Assembly (NCBI RefSeq): GCF_029852145.1
Contig: NC_079978.1
Coordinates: 992,001 to 1,056,000, forward strand
Direction: 5' to 3'
Length of the DNA: 64,000 nt
From: Microplitis mediator
Taxonomy: Eukaryota > Arthropoda > Insecta > Hymenoptera > Braconidae
The notes below the pieces were generated by a model. The model saw nothing but the letters and a program-made list of their open reading frames with translations, did not search any database and was not told the DNA's origin. Positions 25,364 to 37,600 of the stretch are shown piece by piece. Position 1 is the first letter of the stretch. Every line of letters starts with the position of its first letter. A program made the translations under genes and the position numbers.

Positions 25364-26744
25364 ATGAGACGGTGGTTCAAATTTCAAATGCGAAAATTTT
25401 TCAAACCCATACCGGTTCAGTATGGGATGAAAAAAAGAGAATCATATGCGACAATGTATGCGTTCTGTGCGTGGAATCTCGCGGGGATACTTCTTTACAA
25501 TGTGATTAAAGAATCTCATCCTAAGACTGAGGATGAAAAGAGAGATACAAGTAAATAATATTTTATTAATTAGTATGAGTGTGAATGTAGCAGACATCAG
25601 ACAAATTTAAAACTTCGAATAAATGGAGTAAATAATTTAAAAAAAAATATTTGTAAAAATTGCACTTACTAATTTTAAAATTTTTCAAATGCGCATTTTT
25701 TAAAAATTTTATTTTATTAATTATTTACTCTATTTATTAATAATTTTAAATTTGTCTGATGTCTGCTACATTCACACTCATTAATTAGTTTTTGTCTGTT
25801 TAATTATGATCCTGAAGTTAGCAGACATTTAAAAATTTTTGAATTTTCGTTTTTCAATAAATTAATTGCAAAAAAATAATATAAAAATATGCACATGTAA
25901 AAAATTTTAAAAACTACAGGTGCAATTTTTTCAAATATTTTTTTAAAAATATTTTATCGTCTAGAAAAAAATCCAAAAATTATTAGACGTCTGCTAACTT
26001 CTGTATCATTTTATTAATGGTCCTGAAGTTAGTAGACAATTAACAATTTTCTGATAATTTATCGTTTTTAAAAAAATTCAAAAATTATTAGACGTCAGCT
26101 AACTTTGGTATCATTAATTGGTTTTGTACTAAAATATCCGCTGGAATTATTTATCAAAACTAATTATGATACTGAAGTTAGCAGACGTCTAATAATTTTT
26201 GGATTTTATTTTAGACAGTAAATTATAAAAAAAAAAATTTGAAAAAATTGCACCTGTAGTTTTTTAAATTCTCTACATGTGGATATTTTTATTTTTGCTT
26301 TTTTTCTGATTGATTTGTTGAAAAAAAAAATCTGAAAATTTTTAATTATCTGCTAAATTCAGAATCATAAATTAATTTTATTAATAATAATACGAATTAT
26401 TTATTTATAATTATCTTGCGCGCAAATTACTGAGCGCGGCATTATTTGAATATTTAAAAAAATATTCAACAATTACCTACATATATATTGACAGTAAAAT
26501 GTTATAACCGTGAAGGAACATCAGCTCCAGGGCCAATCGTAATTAAATAAAAAAATAAATTTTTGTTACAGGTCGTTGGTATATTAGATTATTACAACTA
26601 GAAGATGTTACTGTCCATAATATGAGTGGGTTCACAATAACCTCCGTGGAGAAAATTGAGAAACCTGGTGAATTAATTGTAGACGACAAGGTGGTGGTGA
26701 AGAAGAACGAACTGAATCCGAGAATTTACAAGGCTTTTGGTTGA
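25364..26744 (+). CDS. Small single-pass membrane protein, unrecognised
   Basis: Exons 25364-25550 and 26572-26744, joined in phase 1 (A|GT), encode 119 residues. The N-terminus is very basic and aromatic (MRRWFKFQMRKFFK) and is followed by a single hydrophobic segment, about residues 32-48 (YAFCAWNLAGILLYNVI). A charged region then ends ...NPRIYKAFG. A basic start plus a short membrane span is common in small inner-mitochondrial-membrane proteins. The span faintly recalls SMIM26 (tryptophan, then LxGxLLY), but this is too weak for a name. The 1-kb intron is largely filled by four MITE copies. The second exon has normal coding character and an in-frame stop. It is divergent from GSTZ1. Confidence 0.65.
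25575..25781. repeat. Palindromic MITE, family B
   Basis: The left end ATGAGTGTGAATGTAGCAGAC is matched exactly by the right end GTCTGCTACATTCACACTCAT. The inverted arms extend inwards through ATCAGACAAATTTAAAA. The terminal sequence is distinct from family A although both contain GCAGAC. It lies in the intron of the small membrane-protein gene. Confidence 0.88.
25804..26010. repeat. Palindromic MITE, family A
   Basis: It begins TTATGATCCTGAAGTTAGCAG and ends GTCTGCTAACTTCTGTATCAT, with the internal ATGCACATGT...ACTACAGGTGCAATTTTT core. This is the second of four adjacent elements in one intron. Confidence 0.88.
26017..26114. repeat. Deleted MITE, family A
   Basis: A roughly 100-bp copy that has kept both ends (TGGTCCTGAAGTTAGTAGAC and GTCAGCTAACTTTGGTATCAT) but lost the central GCACATGT core, as expected of an internal deletion derivative. 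Confidence 0.75.
26166..26369. repeat. Palindromic MITE, family A
   Basis: Ends TTATGATACTGAAGTTAGCAG and ATCTGCTAAATTCAGAATCAT; core TGCACCTGTAG and CTACATGTGGA. Fourth element in the same intron. Confidence 0.85.
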
Positions 26745-26964
26745 AAATAGTTTATTTTCAAAAGTGTAAATAGTTGATAATTACAATTTACAATACTGTT
26801 TTTATTTTAAAATTAAATTTATAATTAAAAAATATTGTTGAATTTTTAACCGACATTTCATATGATTTTAAATAGTTAAAATAATTTGTTCAAATATGAA
26901 AGTATATTATTTATCAAGTGATAAATAATTTTTTTCTATGTACAATTAAATAGTAATATTTATA

Positions 26965-28662
26965 TTAAGGCAAAGATCGACGCAAAGCGACTGCGCCTGC
27001 TGATGATTCATTCTCAGGATTTAGTTCTTTTAATCTTTGCTCCATTTCACAGAGCAGCGCTGACCTAAAAATAAAATCGACATTTAAATAGATCAAGAAA
27101 CTGGATACTAATTAATAATTGCAATCAGATAACGCGTACCGATATTCTTCGTATCTCATTACAACTTCCTCTAGTTCTTGTTTGTAAAGTCTAGTGAGCA
27201 TCGCATTGAAACAATCAAGTTCTGGCAGACGAAATAATTCCCATCGTAATTTTCGGTCAAGTGTTATTGATGCTCTGCTGTACACATACAGCCAATGAGG
27301 AATTTCTTCATTCAAATAAGGATTCGCTGGTACCAATACACTGTGGGAATGGAAATGAGTGTGTCGTGGTGGTGATACGACACGTATTTGCTGTTGAAGT
27401 TCTGATGGATAACAAGGATGCTCGTACTGCGCTTGTCTAGTTATATGACTGAAAATAATTTAAATTAAAAATTACTCCATTATTTATTATAAAATATATA
27501 AATATAAGCACATACTTGACATAATAAACACCATATTCAGGTGATTCGATTCTTTCCCAACCAGTCGGTAGTCCTTCTTTCTCCAACGGATGGGACCAAT
27601 GGGTAGTTTTAGTATTATGGTCAATATAATACTTTCTTCCTCTCAATGTAAAATCAACTGACCATCCTGGTGGTAATGGCAACTCTGCTGGTTGTTCATT
27701 ACGCGAACTCGATCTCTCTGAATGTGCCCGACTGTACCTATAAGTCACTATAAATCTATAGCTGCTATTAAAAAAACCCTTTGTTCATCATAATACTTAA
27801 GAATACCAAAATGTAGATCACTAATATACGAAAACTCCTTTTTAATTCATGGAATTCAGGGAGCTACTGCACTAGGATCAAATATATTTATCTATCTATC
27901 TATCATAAAACAAAAATAATTACTCAGGATTGTAAGCTTTGTTGAAGTCATCAAAAGCTCCGTCACTTTCAAAAGGTATGTAAGGCAACTGCGGTGTCTG
28001 GACACGATCAAGATGATACTCTGAACCAGCATACTGGTTGACGTATGTATGCGATGATGATATTGTTGGTGATAATCTCGGATGATATGAAGGTGTAGCT
28101 GTTCTTGACGCCGCACCTTCAATAACACCAGGATTAACAGATAGACTAGCAAATCTACGAGAAAATACATTTTATATAAATATTTATAACTTTAACGTCT
28201 TGATGGTTCTATTATTAGACCACTACCTTTGAGCTAAATCAGGGACAGAGCTATTTGGTGTATACTTTCCTTCATGACTTCCTAAACCTACTGCACTTGT
28301 CGTCGTCTTTGTGTTGCCAAATTTCTGTACCATACTCGGTTGCTGAGGTACTGGCTAATTAAATTTAATAATTACCTTTCATATATTTTTTTATACATTT
28401 TAATAATGAGGTTAATTACCATTGTCGCAGGAATCGCTGCTTGATTGTGTTGTCTTCTATTTCTTCTGTTGGGTTCAGTCGTCCAGACATTAATGACTAA
28501 ATTAATAATTAAAAAAATGAAAAATAAAGTAATGAGAGTAATTGACAGTATTAATTAAAAATAAAACTTACTTGGCATTTCAGGTGGAGTTTCTTTCTTC
28601 ACATATTTACCCACTACGCCTTCCTTGATTGTTCTTAAATCTTTGTTCTTACGCGATAACAT
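26965..28662 (-). CDS. sav: Salvador, WW and SARAH domain scaffold of the Hippo pathway
   Basis: Exons 28662-28572, 28496-28420, 28354-28227, 28154-27924, 27737-27516, 27448-27140 and 27064-26965 encode 385 residues, close to vertebrate SAV1 (383). Salvador binds Hippo kinase through its SARAH domain and links it to Warts, restraining Yorkie and tissue growth. It starts MLSRKNKD with the conserved GKYVKKETPPEMP. WW1 covers about 196-228 (W201, W223, P226) and WW2 about 232-261 (W236, then YGVYYVNHITRQAQYEHP), where the second Trp is Tyr, as known for this family. The C-terminal third (YLNEEIPHWLYVYSRA...MEQRLKELNP) is the coiled SARAH region. All seven phases agree. It lies just downstream of widerborst on the same strand. 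Confidence 0.95.
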
Positions 28663-31605
28663 TTTTTAAAAAATTTTGATATTTTGTAAAATAATAATAA
28701 TTACTATTATTAATTAACCAAATAAAAGTGATAAAGGAGAACGGGTTATCATTAAAAATTCATAAATTATTTTTACTCCGTGTTATCATTTCAAGAATCC
28801 TCAGTCAGTATCATAATTAATTATTTTTGGTTTGTTTTGATAATAAACTAAAACAATTAAATAGATAACACATTCCACTTTTTTGTATTATAAATAAAAA
28901 AAAAAAATTAAATAAAACGTATGTTGACTTTTCTTTTGCTATTTTGATAAAACGCCATCTTTGAAATTGAATTAAGGCGCCACTAGTTTAAAATTTTTAC
29001 CGCGAAATTTGAATTGTGAAAATATCATTTTTAAAATAACAGTAAAATAAATAATTATTTATATTGGATAATTAAATTAGACAAAATTAATATTCAATTT
29101 TAATATCCGAAAAATTTTTAACTTTTTTTTTACCGTATTTTTTTTTTTATTCAACATCTGTACAGCGAGTTCTGCGGAATGAAGATAACTAAAATCATTG
29201 TTTATTTATACAGCTAATTTTTAAATGTTAAAAATATATCATACTACGATTAAACAATTTTTCAAATTCATATTATTTATCATTAATATTATTATTAATA
29301 TTTTTTTTTTGTTATTTTTTATTATTTGTTATTTGGCTAACACATTGAGGAATCTACACCTTTACATCAATCATCATTTCATACAAGATGTTATTAAATT
29401 ATTATTTTTTGTTTATTCACACGCGTTTACTTCAAATATTTAGTTGACGATAAAATATTAAAATCTTTATGAGAACTCATGTTGATGGTAAAAAATTATA
29501 GCGGCCGTGCGCCGAAAGCGTATTGATTTCGTGAGTCGTAATAATTATATTAAAAAAATAAAAATAAACTTTAATATCTTAATGATAAACAGTACAGAAA
29601 AAAAAAAGAGAAGACTGAACGCGAGTAAATAATACCGACAGCAAGATTTATTGAACGAACAAAATAATAATAAAAATATGAGCAGTCATTCATTCATATA
29701 TTATCGTATTTTTAGTTATTTATCTCTTTGTCAACTATCTGTAATAATTATAATGCACAGTCATCAGTATGCAATTGTAAGAAAATTTTTTTTTCTAAGT
29801 TTTAAAAACTTCCCACGTACACTTTCACGGTGGCCGGTGGGAGCCCAGCTCCGAATAAATTCTTATTATGCATTTTATCTCTATTTATTAATTATATTTA
29901 TAAGTAACCATGGATATTTTGGTACAATTATTTTTCCTTGTATAACTTGTCCCTTGCTTTTACTATTTTTTAAAATTATATTACCATTATTATTATTATT
30001 AGTATTAATATTATTATTATTAATCATTCTTTCATTTTAAAAAACATGTATCTGTTTACGTTATAATTTTTTTTCTCTCATTAAATTTCGTTTATTGTTA
30101 TATTAACTCATAAATGTTATTATTCTTTAGCACGCACTTTACATACACACTAAGACGCGATTATCGTCCTTGAAAAAAAAATAAAACAAAATGAAATAAA
30201 AAATTAGGCGACCGGTTACGATTACACGGTCGATGCACTTGTTAGTATAGATAGCACTGTGGGTTTAATTTTTAAATTAAATTCTGTACGATTCAATAAA
30301 TTGTAAAATTTAATTGAATGTAATGAGTACAGTGTGTATGTGTAGGAGTAGCGAGTTGATGTCTTTAGTGTAAGAGTGTAAGTTTAAAATGTGATTTTTA
30401 AATTACTGTGGTGATCAGTATCATCATCAATATTACTATACTTTATTGTTATTATTTATTTTTTATAATAATGTATATTTATATTTATATATATTTATTT
30501 ATTTATATATTTACCTAATTAATTAATTATTTAATTAATTAATTAATCATGTTGTTGTTATAGTTATCATCATCAATCATCAATTAATACGTATATATGA
30601 TACATTTCAAACAACGCCCCTCCTGTCAATTGTTGACGACGAGGATTCATATGAGATGTTAATCTTTTCAGTTCCAACAGAGAGTTAATAAAAATTATTT
30701 CTCCGTTTTTTATTTTTATTTATTTATTTATTATTATTATTTTTTAGACGCGAAAATGAAAAAGTTTCACATCTTAAATTAATATTTATAATTAATAATA
30801 ATATTAATTAATTAATAATTGTAAAATTTATATGTATCATCAATCGTACACTTAATATAATAATAATATTATTTATTCTCATTTGAATCGTCTCCTTCAA
30901 CAAAGTACAAGCGAGCTTTATTAAGAAGGGACTAAACATTCTCATATTTTATTAATATTTTTTTTTCTTTTGTTTACGTGCTGACACTGATTATACACCA
31001 TACAACATAATTCATTGCCGTCAAAATTAATAAAAATTAATATACACAATAAAATTATCAGAAATTAGTCAAGGCCTCTAATATGACCTTAAGTGAACAA
31101 AGTCACTAGATTTCTTTCATTCATTTTTTATTATTATTATTATTTTTTTATTAATTTAATTTTTTTTATCGTCCCGCACTGATTACTTTAATAGTCCTGG
31201 GTGTCAAGAGTACGATTGTAGTATTTTATTATTTTCTTCTTTGCTGATAGCCGGCGGTTTTTTAAATTCTAGCCCTGCAGCTGTTCGGGCGCAATTAACA
31301 AGAGGAATATTTTATACTTCACGTTAGTATCGTCACTGCTTGATATACTTATGTTTAATTTTTTTTTATTTTTTTCATTACTTTTTTTGTTTCTTTTTTT
31401 TATTTTTTTTTATTATTTTTTTTTTTCACTAACAATGACAATTTTTATTTTCAGCTTGTATACGGAAAATTTGATGTAAACTAAGGACTAACAATTGGGC
31501 AGCGTGGTATTTAATTTTTACCTGAAACAAATATAAAATAAATTAATTTACAAAAAAACAAATTTAAATGTACAACGTGTTTAATTTAATTTAATTTTTA
31601 CCAGC
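28663..31605 (-). other. widerborst 3'UTR and sav upstream region
   Basis: No coding gene was found. After the widerborst stop a likely 3'UTR intron follows (donor at 31601, acceptor ending at 31522, about 80 bp), so the transcript continues past 31521. The rest is AT-rich with (ATT)n runs. Open frames near 29225 and 29651 are low-complexity, hydrophobic by composition and lack support. The sav promoter must lie near 28670-29200. Confidence 0.5.
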
Positions 31606-34600
31606 TCAGGGACGAGCTCGTGTCGCAGATGCAGGAGTGGCAGGAACTGGAGTGTTTGATGTTGCCGTAAGTGTCCCGCGTCGTTCAATCTCTAATTCAT
31701 TCAACTTTTTCCATAATTCATCTCTCTCTTTTTCTCGTTTCTTTTCTCTATCAATTAAATAAATAAATTATTCATCTAAAAAATTAAAACAACTTTTTAA
31801 AATAATAAAAAATAATTTACTTTTGCCTCTCGGATTTATAACTGGCAGTTAGTTCATCAAAAAGCTTGCTGTTCATTTCCATAAAAGTTTTAAGAACATT
31901 ATAAACAAGAGCAACAATCGTCTGGTTCCAGTGCTCCTTGCTGATCCTGTACAGCGCCGGGAACATTATTCCCATTATCACATGATTGTTTTCTTCAATC
32001 AGCGACATAATATATTCATTGTTCCAGAAATACAATGCCCTCTCTGCGACCTGTCGAAAGATACAAAAGAAAAAAAATTAAATGAATCTGTTGATATTAT
32101 TGTACAATTAATTGTAATTAAAAATGACGAAATTGCTGAGGCTTTTAGTACCTGAAAGTGCGGCGACGAAACACAGCGCGCTATTTGCCTGAACAAAGGC
32201 TCTTGTATTTTAACAAATTGGCTAGGTTCTATAACATCAAGTATCTCTTCAATCTCGCCGAGAAACATCACCTCCTTCTGGCTGCATGTCTTAGGCCAGA
32301 ATTTAAGAAGCCCTCGTACTACTGGTTCCGTTAGTGATGCATCTTTTTCAAGAAATTGCACCACGCAGTACGCAAGTTGCGCGTGATATAGCGATAAACA
32401 TTTAACTTTATGCAGTGGTAATAGCACCTGGAAATCAATTATTATTCAATTAATTTATCAACAATCAGCTGATTAAATATTATTCATTTAAAAGTGATTG
32501 ATTGGTTACCTTGACTAAAAATTGCTTATGCTCGACTTTCAGCGGGAGTGCGAATCCGTTGATAATGCTGCCTAAAATTTCCAGTAACTCTCCAACGCCA
32601 TTAAAGTGCTCTGTCTCGTACACAAACCTGTCAATCCATTAATTTATAATTATCATTTACCGTTTAATAAATTTTTTTAAAGTGTCAAGATAAAAACGTT
32701 TAAAAATGCGGTCATTATTTTTACCTCAGGAAAATGTTGTTAATCTGTTTGCGTATGAAAGCTCGCAGGCCGAGAAATTTACCGTATATGCGATGCAAAA
32801 CCGTTTTCAAAAAATCTCTTTCTCTTGGGTCTTCTGAGTCAAATAATTCTAGCAGCTGCAGAAAAAAGTAAAATAACAAAAATTTAATAAATCATAAATA
32901 CGCATTGGATAAAAATAAATAATTACTTGTAACACGAATTTTTGGTCAATAACTTTTTTTCCAATCGCCGGCTGAAAATCCGATGACTCGAGAAAACGTA
33001 AAAAGAATTCATAGACCAGTTGTAAATGGGGCCAGCTTGCTTCTAATGTTGGATCATCCTCTTCAGGATCAAAGTCTGGATTTTCACTCGGTGGCAACGT
33101 TCGAAATAAATTTGCCGAAATCTATAAATAAAAAAAAGTAAAATTTTATTAAATATATTCATATATTAGTTTTATTTAAAATTTAAAAATATAAATTTAC
33201 CATCTTGATGATCTCGGGGTAAACGGGTTCAGTAAGAACTCCACGTCCTGCTGTGATGTACTCGACCAGTTCATTGAGGGTGCTGCGCTTGATTTCCTTA
33301 CCCTTGAGATCTGCAACGGGGTCCATAAAGTCGAAGGCAACGCAACATTGCTGTAGTTTTCTAATGAACAAGTCTTCCTGTTCCGACGGAGTAACATCTG
33401 TAATTAAACAAATAATACCATTTATAAATTACTGTTATTATTTTTTACGACTATTGTTAAAATATTACCGACCATTATCATCAACATTTAATTATAATTA
33501 TAATATTTATTAAATAAATTTATATTAATACGGTACTTGAGCTAGTTTATTTTTTTTTCTCAAGGAAAACCTTCAACTTAAATAAATCCCGGTTTGATTT
33601 ATTGCATACAAACAAACGACGTTATATAAGGCAGCAACTTTGTAAGGTCTTCCCGGTTGCTAGCTAGATATCTACAACGCATTCATCACTTATCGACAAC
33701 AACAATAACAACACCAACAAATAATTGCAACCAAACAGACGAGATGATAAATAACATGAATTCATTATTTGACCCAACCGAATATAAATTTCTAAAAAAA
33801 AAATATCAATGAAGGGAGCAGAATTATTTTAAAAAATAATGTGACTTTAAAAAAATTCAAGTAAATGTTAAAAATAAAATAGTAAATAAGCAATTTAACG
33901 GGGAATGTAGGTCGATAACGTTCAACGAGACACGATTATCAGAGGGAAAAATATTTATTCAACGGTTGCGAGTTGAGATTCAACGCGAGATGAGAAGAGA
34001 CATAATGAAGCAATTGCCGTTGTAGATGTGCTTGTAGTTAAAGATGTAATTTAAATCTCAGATAAAATATATATATATTTTAATATAAACTACTAAATGA
34101 AATTAACTTTAACTAAATAACCATAAAGATTTAGATTTTTATTTCTAATGACTGTAAATTGCCGCGTCACCTCGATAAAAAAATTACCATATAATTTTTG
34201 AATAAAAATAAAAAAAGAGTCAAAAATAAGAGACTTCCGGTGAATCTTGGTGGTGTTGATGGCTCGGATGGTACTCGATACCACCTACGTAGATCACCAA
34301 TGACAGTATAGTGGGGTCAGCAGGGCAGTACGGTTATTTTAGTACACCCGTGTACTATGAAATTGTCCTTTGAGTCTTCTATTCTCTACGATTCGTACAA
34401 TCCCCACATACATTCACACATCACAAATATAATTCTGCATCCATACTAGGGTGATTCAAAAAACAAACAAATTTTTTTTTTTTCTTCCAAACAGGTTCAA
34501 AAGTTTCGTTTAGATGAAAAAAGACGCCTGTGAAAATTAGAGCTCTTAATATTAATATTAACATTGTCCGCATTGCACTTTTCTATTTCCCATAAGAATA

Positions 34601-37600
34601 ACATGGAAAAAATTTTTTTTACGTCTTCTGATTTTTATAAGTAGCTAACGATGCGTCATAGAAATAATTGGCAGGCATATTTTTGTAGGGAATTAAATGC
34701 TCTACAAAAAAAGATTCTTATCATTTTTTGCGAAATCTATTTGTTCAAAAGTTATTTGAGGTTGAAGTCGAATTCATATTAAATTTTGAGTTTTTCTTAC
34801 TTTTCCGGCGAAACTATCAGACCTATTACAAAATATCAGGGGATCTTTTTTGTAGACAATTTTATTCCCTAGAAGTTATACCGAATGAAGTTTTTTCGAA
34901 TTCCGCATTGTTTTCTAGTTATTTTCATTTTAATGTCATGCTCATAAAAAAAAATAGTCTTCTGAACGATTTTAAGAGCTTGACATTAAAATAAAAATAA
35001 CTAGAAAACAATGCGGAGTTCGAAAAAACTTTATTCGGTGTAACTTCTAGGGAATGAAATTGTCTACAAAAAAGATCCCCTGATATTTTTTAATAGGTCT
35101 GATAGTTTCGCCGGAAAAGTAAGAAAAACTCAAAATTTAATAAGAATTCGACTTCAACCTCAAATAACTTTTGAACAAATAGATTCCGCAAAAAATGATA
35201 AGAATCTTTTTTTGTAGAGCATTTAATTCCCTACAAAAATATGCCTGCCAATTATTCCTATGACGCTTCGTTAGCTCCTTATAAAAATCAGAAGACATAA
35301 AAAAAATTTTTCCCATGTTATTCTTATGGAAAATAGAAAAGTGCAATGCGGACAATGTTAATATTAATATTAAGAGCTCTAATTTTCACAGGCGTCTTTT
35401 TTTATCTAAACGAAACTTTTGAACCTGTTTGGAAGAAAAAAAAAAATTTGTTTGTTTTTTGAATCACCCTAATCCATACGCTCTGTAATGTTACATACGA
35501 GAGTCAGCTCTTGTACTGCATGGAATGTACGATTATTAGCAAGAAATCAAAACAGATCGTTGGCATCTACAAAAGCTCTCTGTATATTTATCTTTAATAT
35601 AAATATATCTGCAATATGTATATGAGTCTTGTCTCGGTTCTCAGTGAACACGATTATATATATGTAAGACTACAGTACACATACGAGTAATGTAAGAATT
35701 TATAACATGACCGAGAGCAAGAGATGTAGGAAGTTGGCTGCTGGCTACTGGCTCAACTAAAACTTTCATTGTTTTTTACCCTACGGTCACTGAAACTACT
35801 CGAGCTGTAATTTTTTCAGCAATAAAAAAAATATCCTGAGCTGACTTGGACAAAATAAATTAAGAAGATAGAGATTTTACTTAGTAAAAATATAAAGAAC
35901 AAAGATAAAAAAGTAATAATAAGAATGAAGATAAGGTCGAGGGTTACTTTTTTTAAAACAAAGGCATTTCGTGGATAGTTCGCGTGCTTAAGCCAATCCA
36001 CACGTTATTCTTATATCATACATTAGCATGTTGCTGAATAACCAAGTGGCTTATAGTAACGCGCTATATATATAAATGTATTTTTTATTTTTTTTCATTC
36101 ACTTAAAACGAGAGTGACTCGAGGCTCGAGTATCAGTCTTGTGCAATTTTTCATAAAAAATACTTTATTCCTGTATTGATTCTCCAGGTGGTTAATTTTC
36201 TATCTCGCTCTTACGTCTATCCCTCGTCACAGCTTTAACCCCTGCTGCGTCTGCTACTTCTTCACCTTATCACGCTACGATGCAACGAGCTAGAGTCACC
36301 TCGAAAATTTAACTATATATATTTATATGTGTACAACACTTGAGGCGATGACGAACAAACAGCAGTGAGGTCAAAGGCTAGCCACCTTCGATGCTCTCAG
36401 TTGAATTTCATTGGCATCTGTTGGGTAAGAAGTGCTCAAGATTTCAGAAAAATAGTGTCGAAATAAATCCAACAACAACAGCAACAGAAATAGCTAATAA
36501 TAAAATATCTCAGACTGATAAACCTTTGATATATATTTTTTATTTGTAATAAATAGAACAATAACCCGCGTAATAAACTTCGGCACGACATCATCATCTA
36601 CGTAGCTACTTAACTTTATTTATAAATTCATTCATCAGTAAGCTTTAGCATCATAAAAACTTTATGTAGATATATATACTGGTGTCGTCTAACTAGGTTA
36701 ATAATAATATTGACAAAAAATAAGTACTGCGTGGAGGTTTTAGGTGGTGAAGGTTGATTATCGGGGAGAAATAGTTTGGTTTATAATAGCCGACGCAAAG
36801 GGGAACAAGGTAGAGTAGACGAAGACGGGTGTAAGTGCAGCGAGGGAAGTTTTTAAATGTAAACGAGGAGGTGGTAGAGAAGGTGGTGGTGGTGGTGATG
36901 GTTGGTGGCGACGGTGTAGATGCCGATCGTGGTTCAACGTTATGCTACTGTACTGTACGCCGCCAGAAGTGGAAAGCGTGGAAGCAAAGAGACGGTGGCG
37001 GTCGGGGTGGTAAAGAGTCGAGAGGATTCTAGGCGGGTGGCCGAGGGCATTTTGGATCAATACTCCCACTATATGATATACCAACAGCAGCAGCTGAATT
37101 TCCCGCCGCTGCCGTCGAGACTGACTATCACACTGTTCTCTGCTCTGTACTCTACTCCACGACGACGGCCCTCTACCCCAAGAGTAAACGTTCCTCCACC
37201 AGCACCACCATCGGTCACCAACCTACCTTACCATCGCGTATGCTCTATCATCATTTATTATTATTATTATCATCATCATTATTAATTCCCTTATCATTAT
37301 TATGTTACGTTATTATGATTAATATTATTATGATTGATATTGGGTATATTCCGGTGGACGGAGTTTGCGTTACTCCAAACTCCATTCTGTTCTCTCTGTT
37401 ATTTTGTTATTCATGGGGATTGTCTTGGTATTATATAGAGTAGTTGTACTTTGGCATAGATATTGTATTATATATGTAATGCTACTGGACTCATATTATT
37501 GTGTGGGCGTAAACGGATACGGAAAAGCACGAGGATCTAGTCTCTCTACTCTCCTGTATATATATATTATATATAAATATATAATATACATGCACTCAAT

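Noticed and set aside
29651..30040. 129-residue open frame on the plus strand
   Set aside because: Composition-driven hydrophobic translation of (ATT)n and poly-T runs; no family similarity and no splice or start context; it lies opposite the likely wdb 3'UTR.
34728..35355. Frames of 88 and 72 residues in wdb intron 1
   Set aside because: They are the two arms of the foldback element read in opposite directions; no transposase motif.
36758..37285. Overlapping open frames of 108 and 121 residues on both strands
   Set aside because: They follow the GGT/ACC repeats; Pro/His/Val runs come from the triplet repeats; no domain was recognised. Treated as a GC-rich island.
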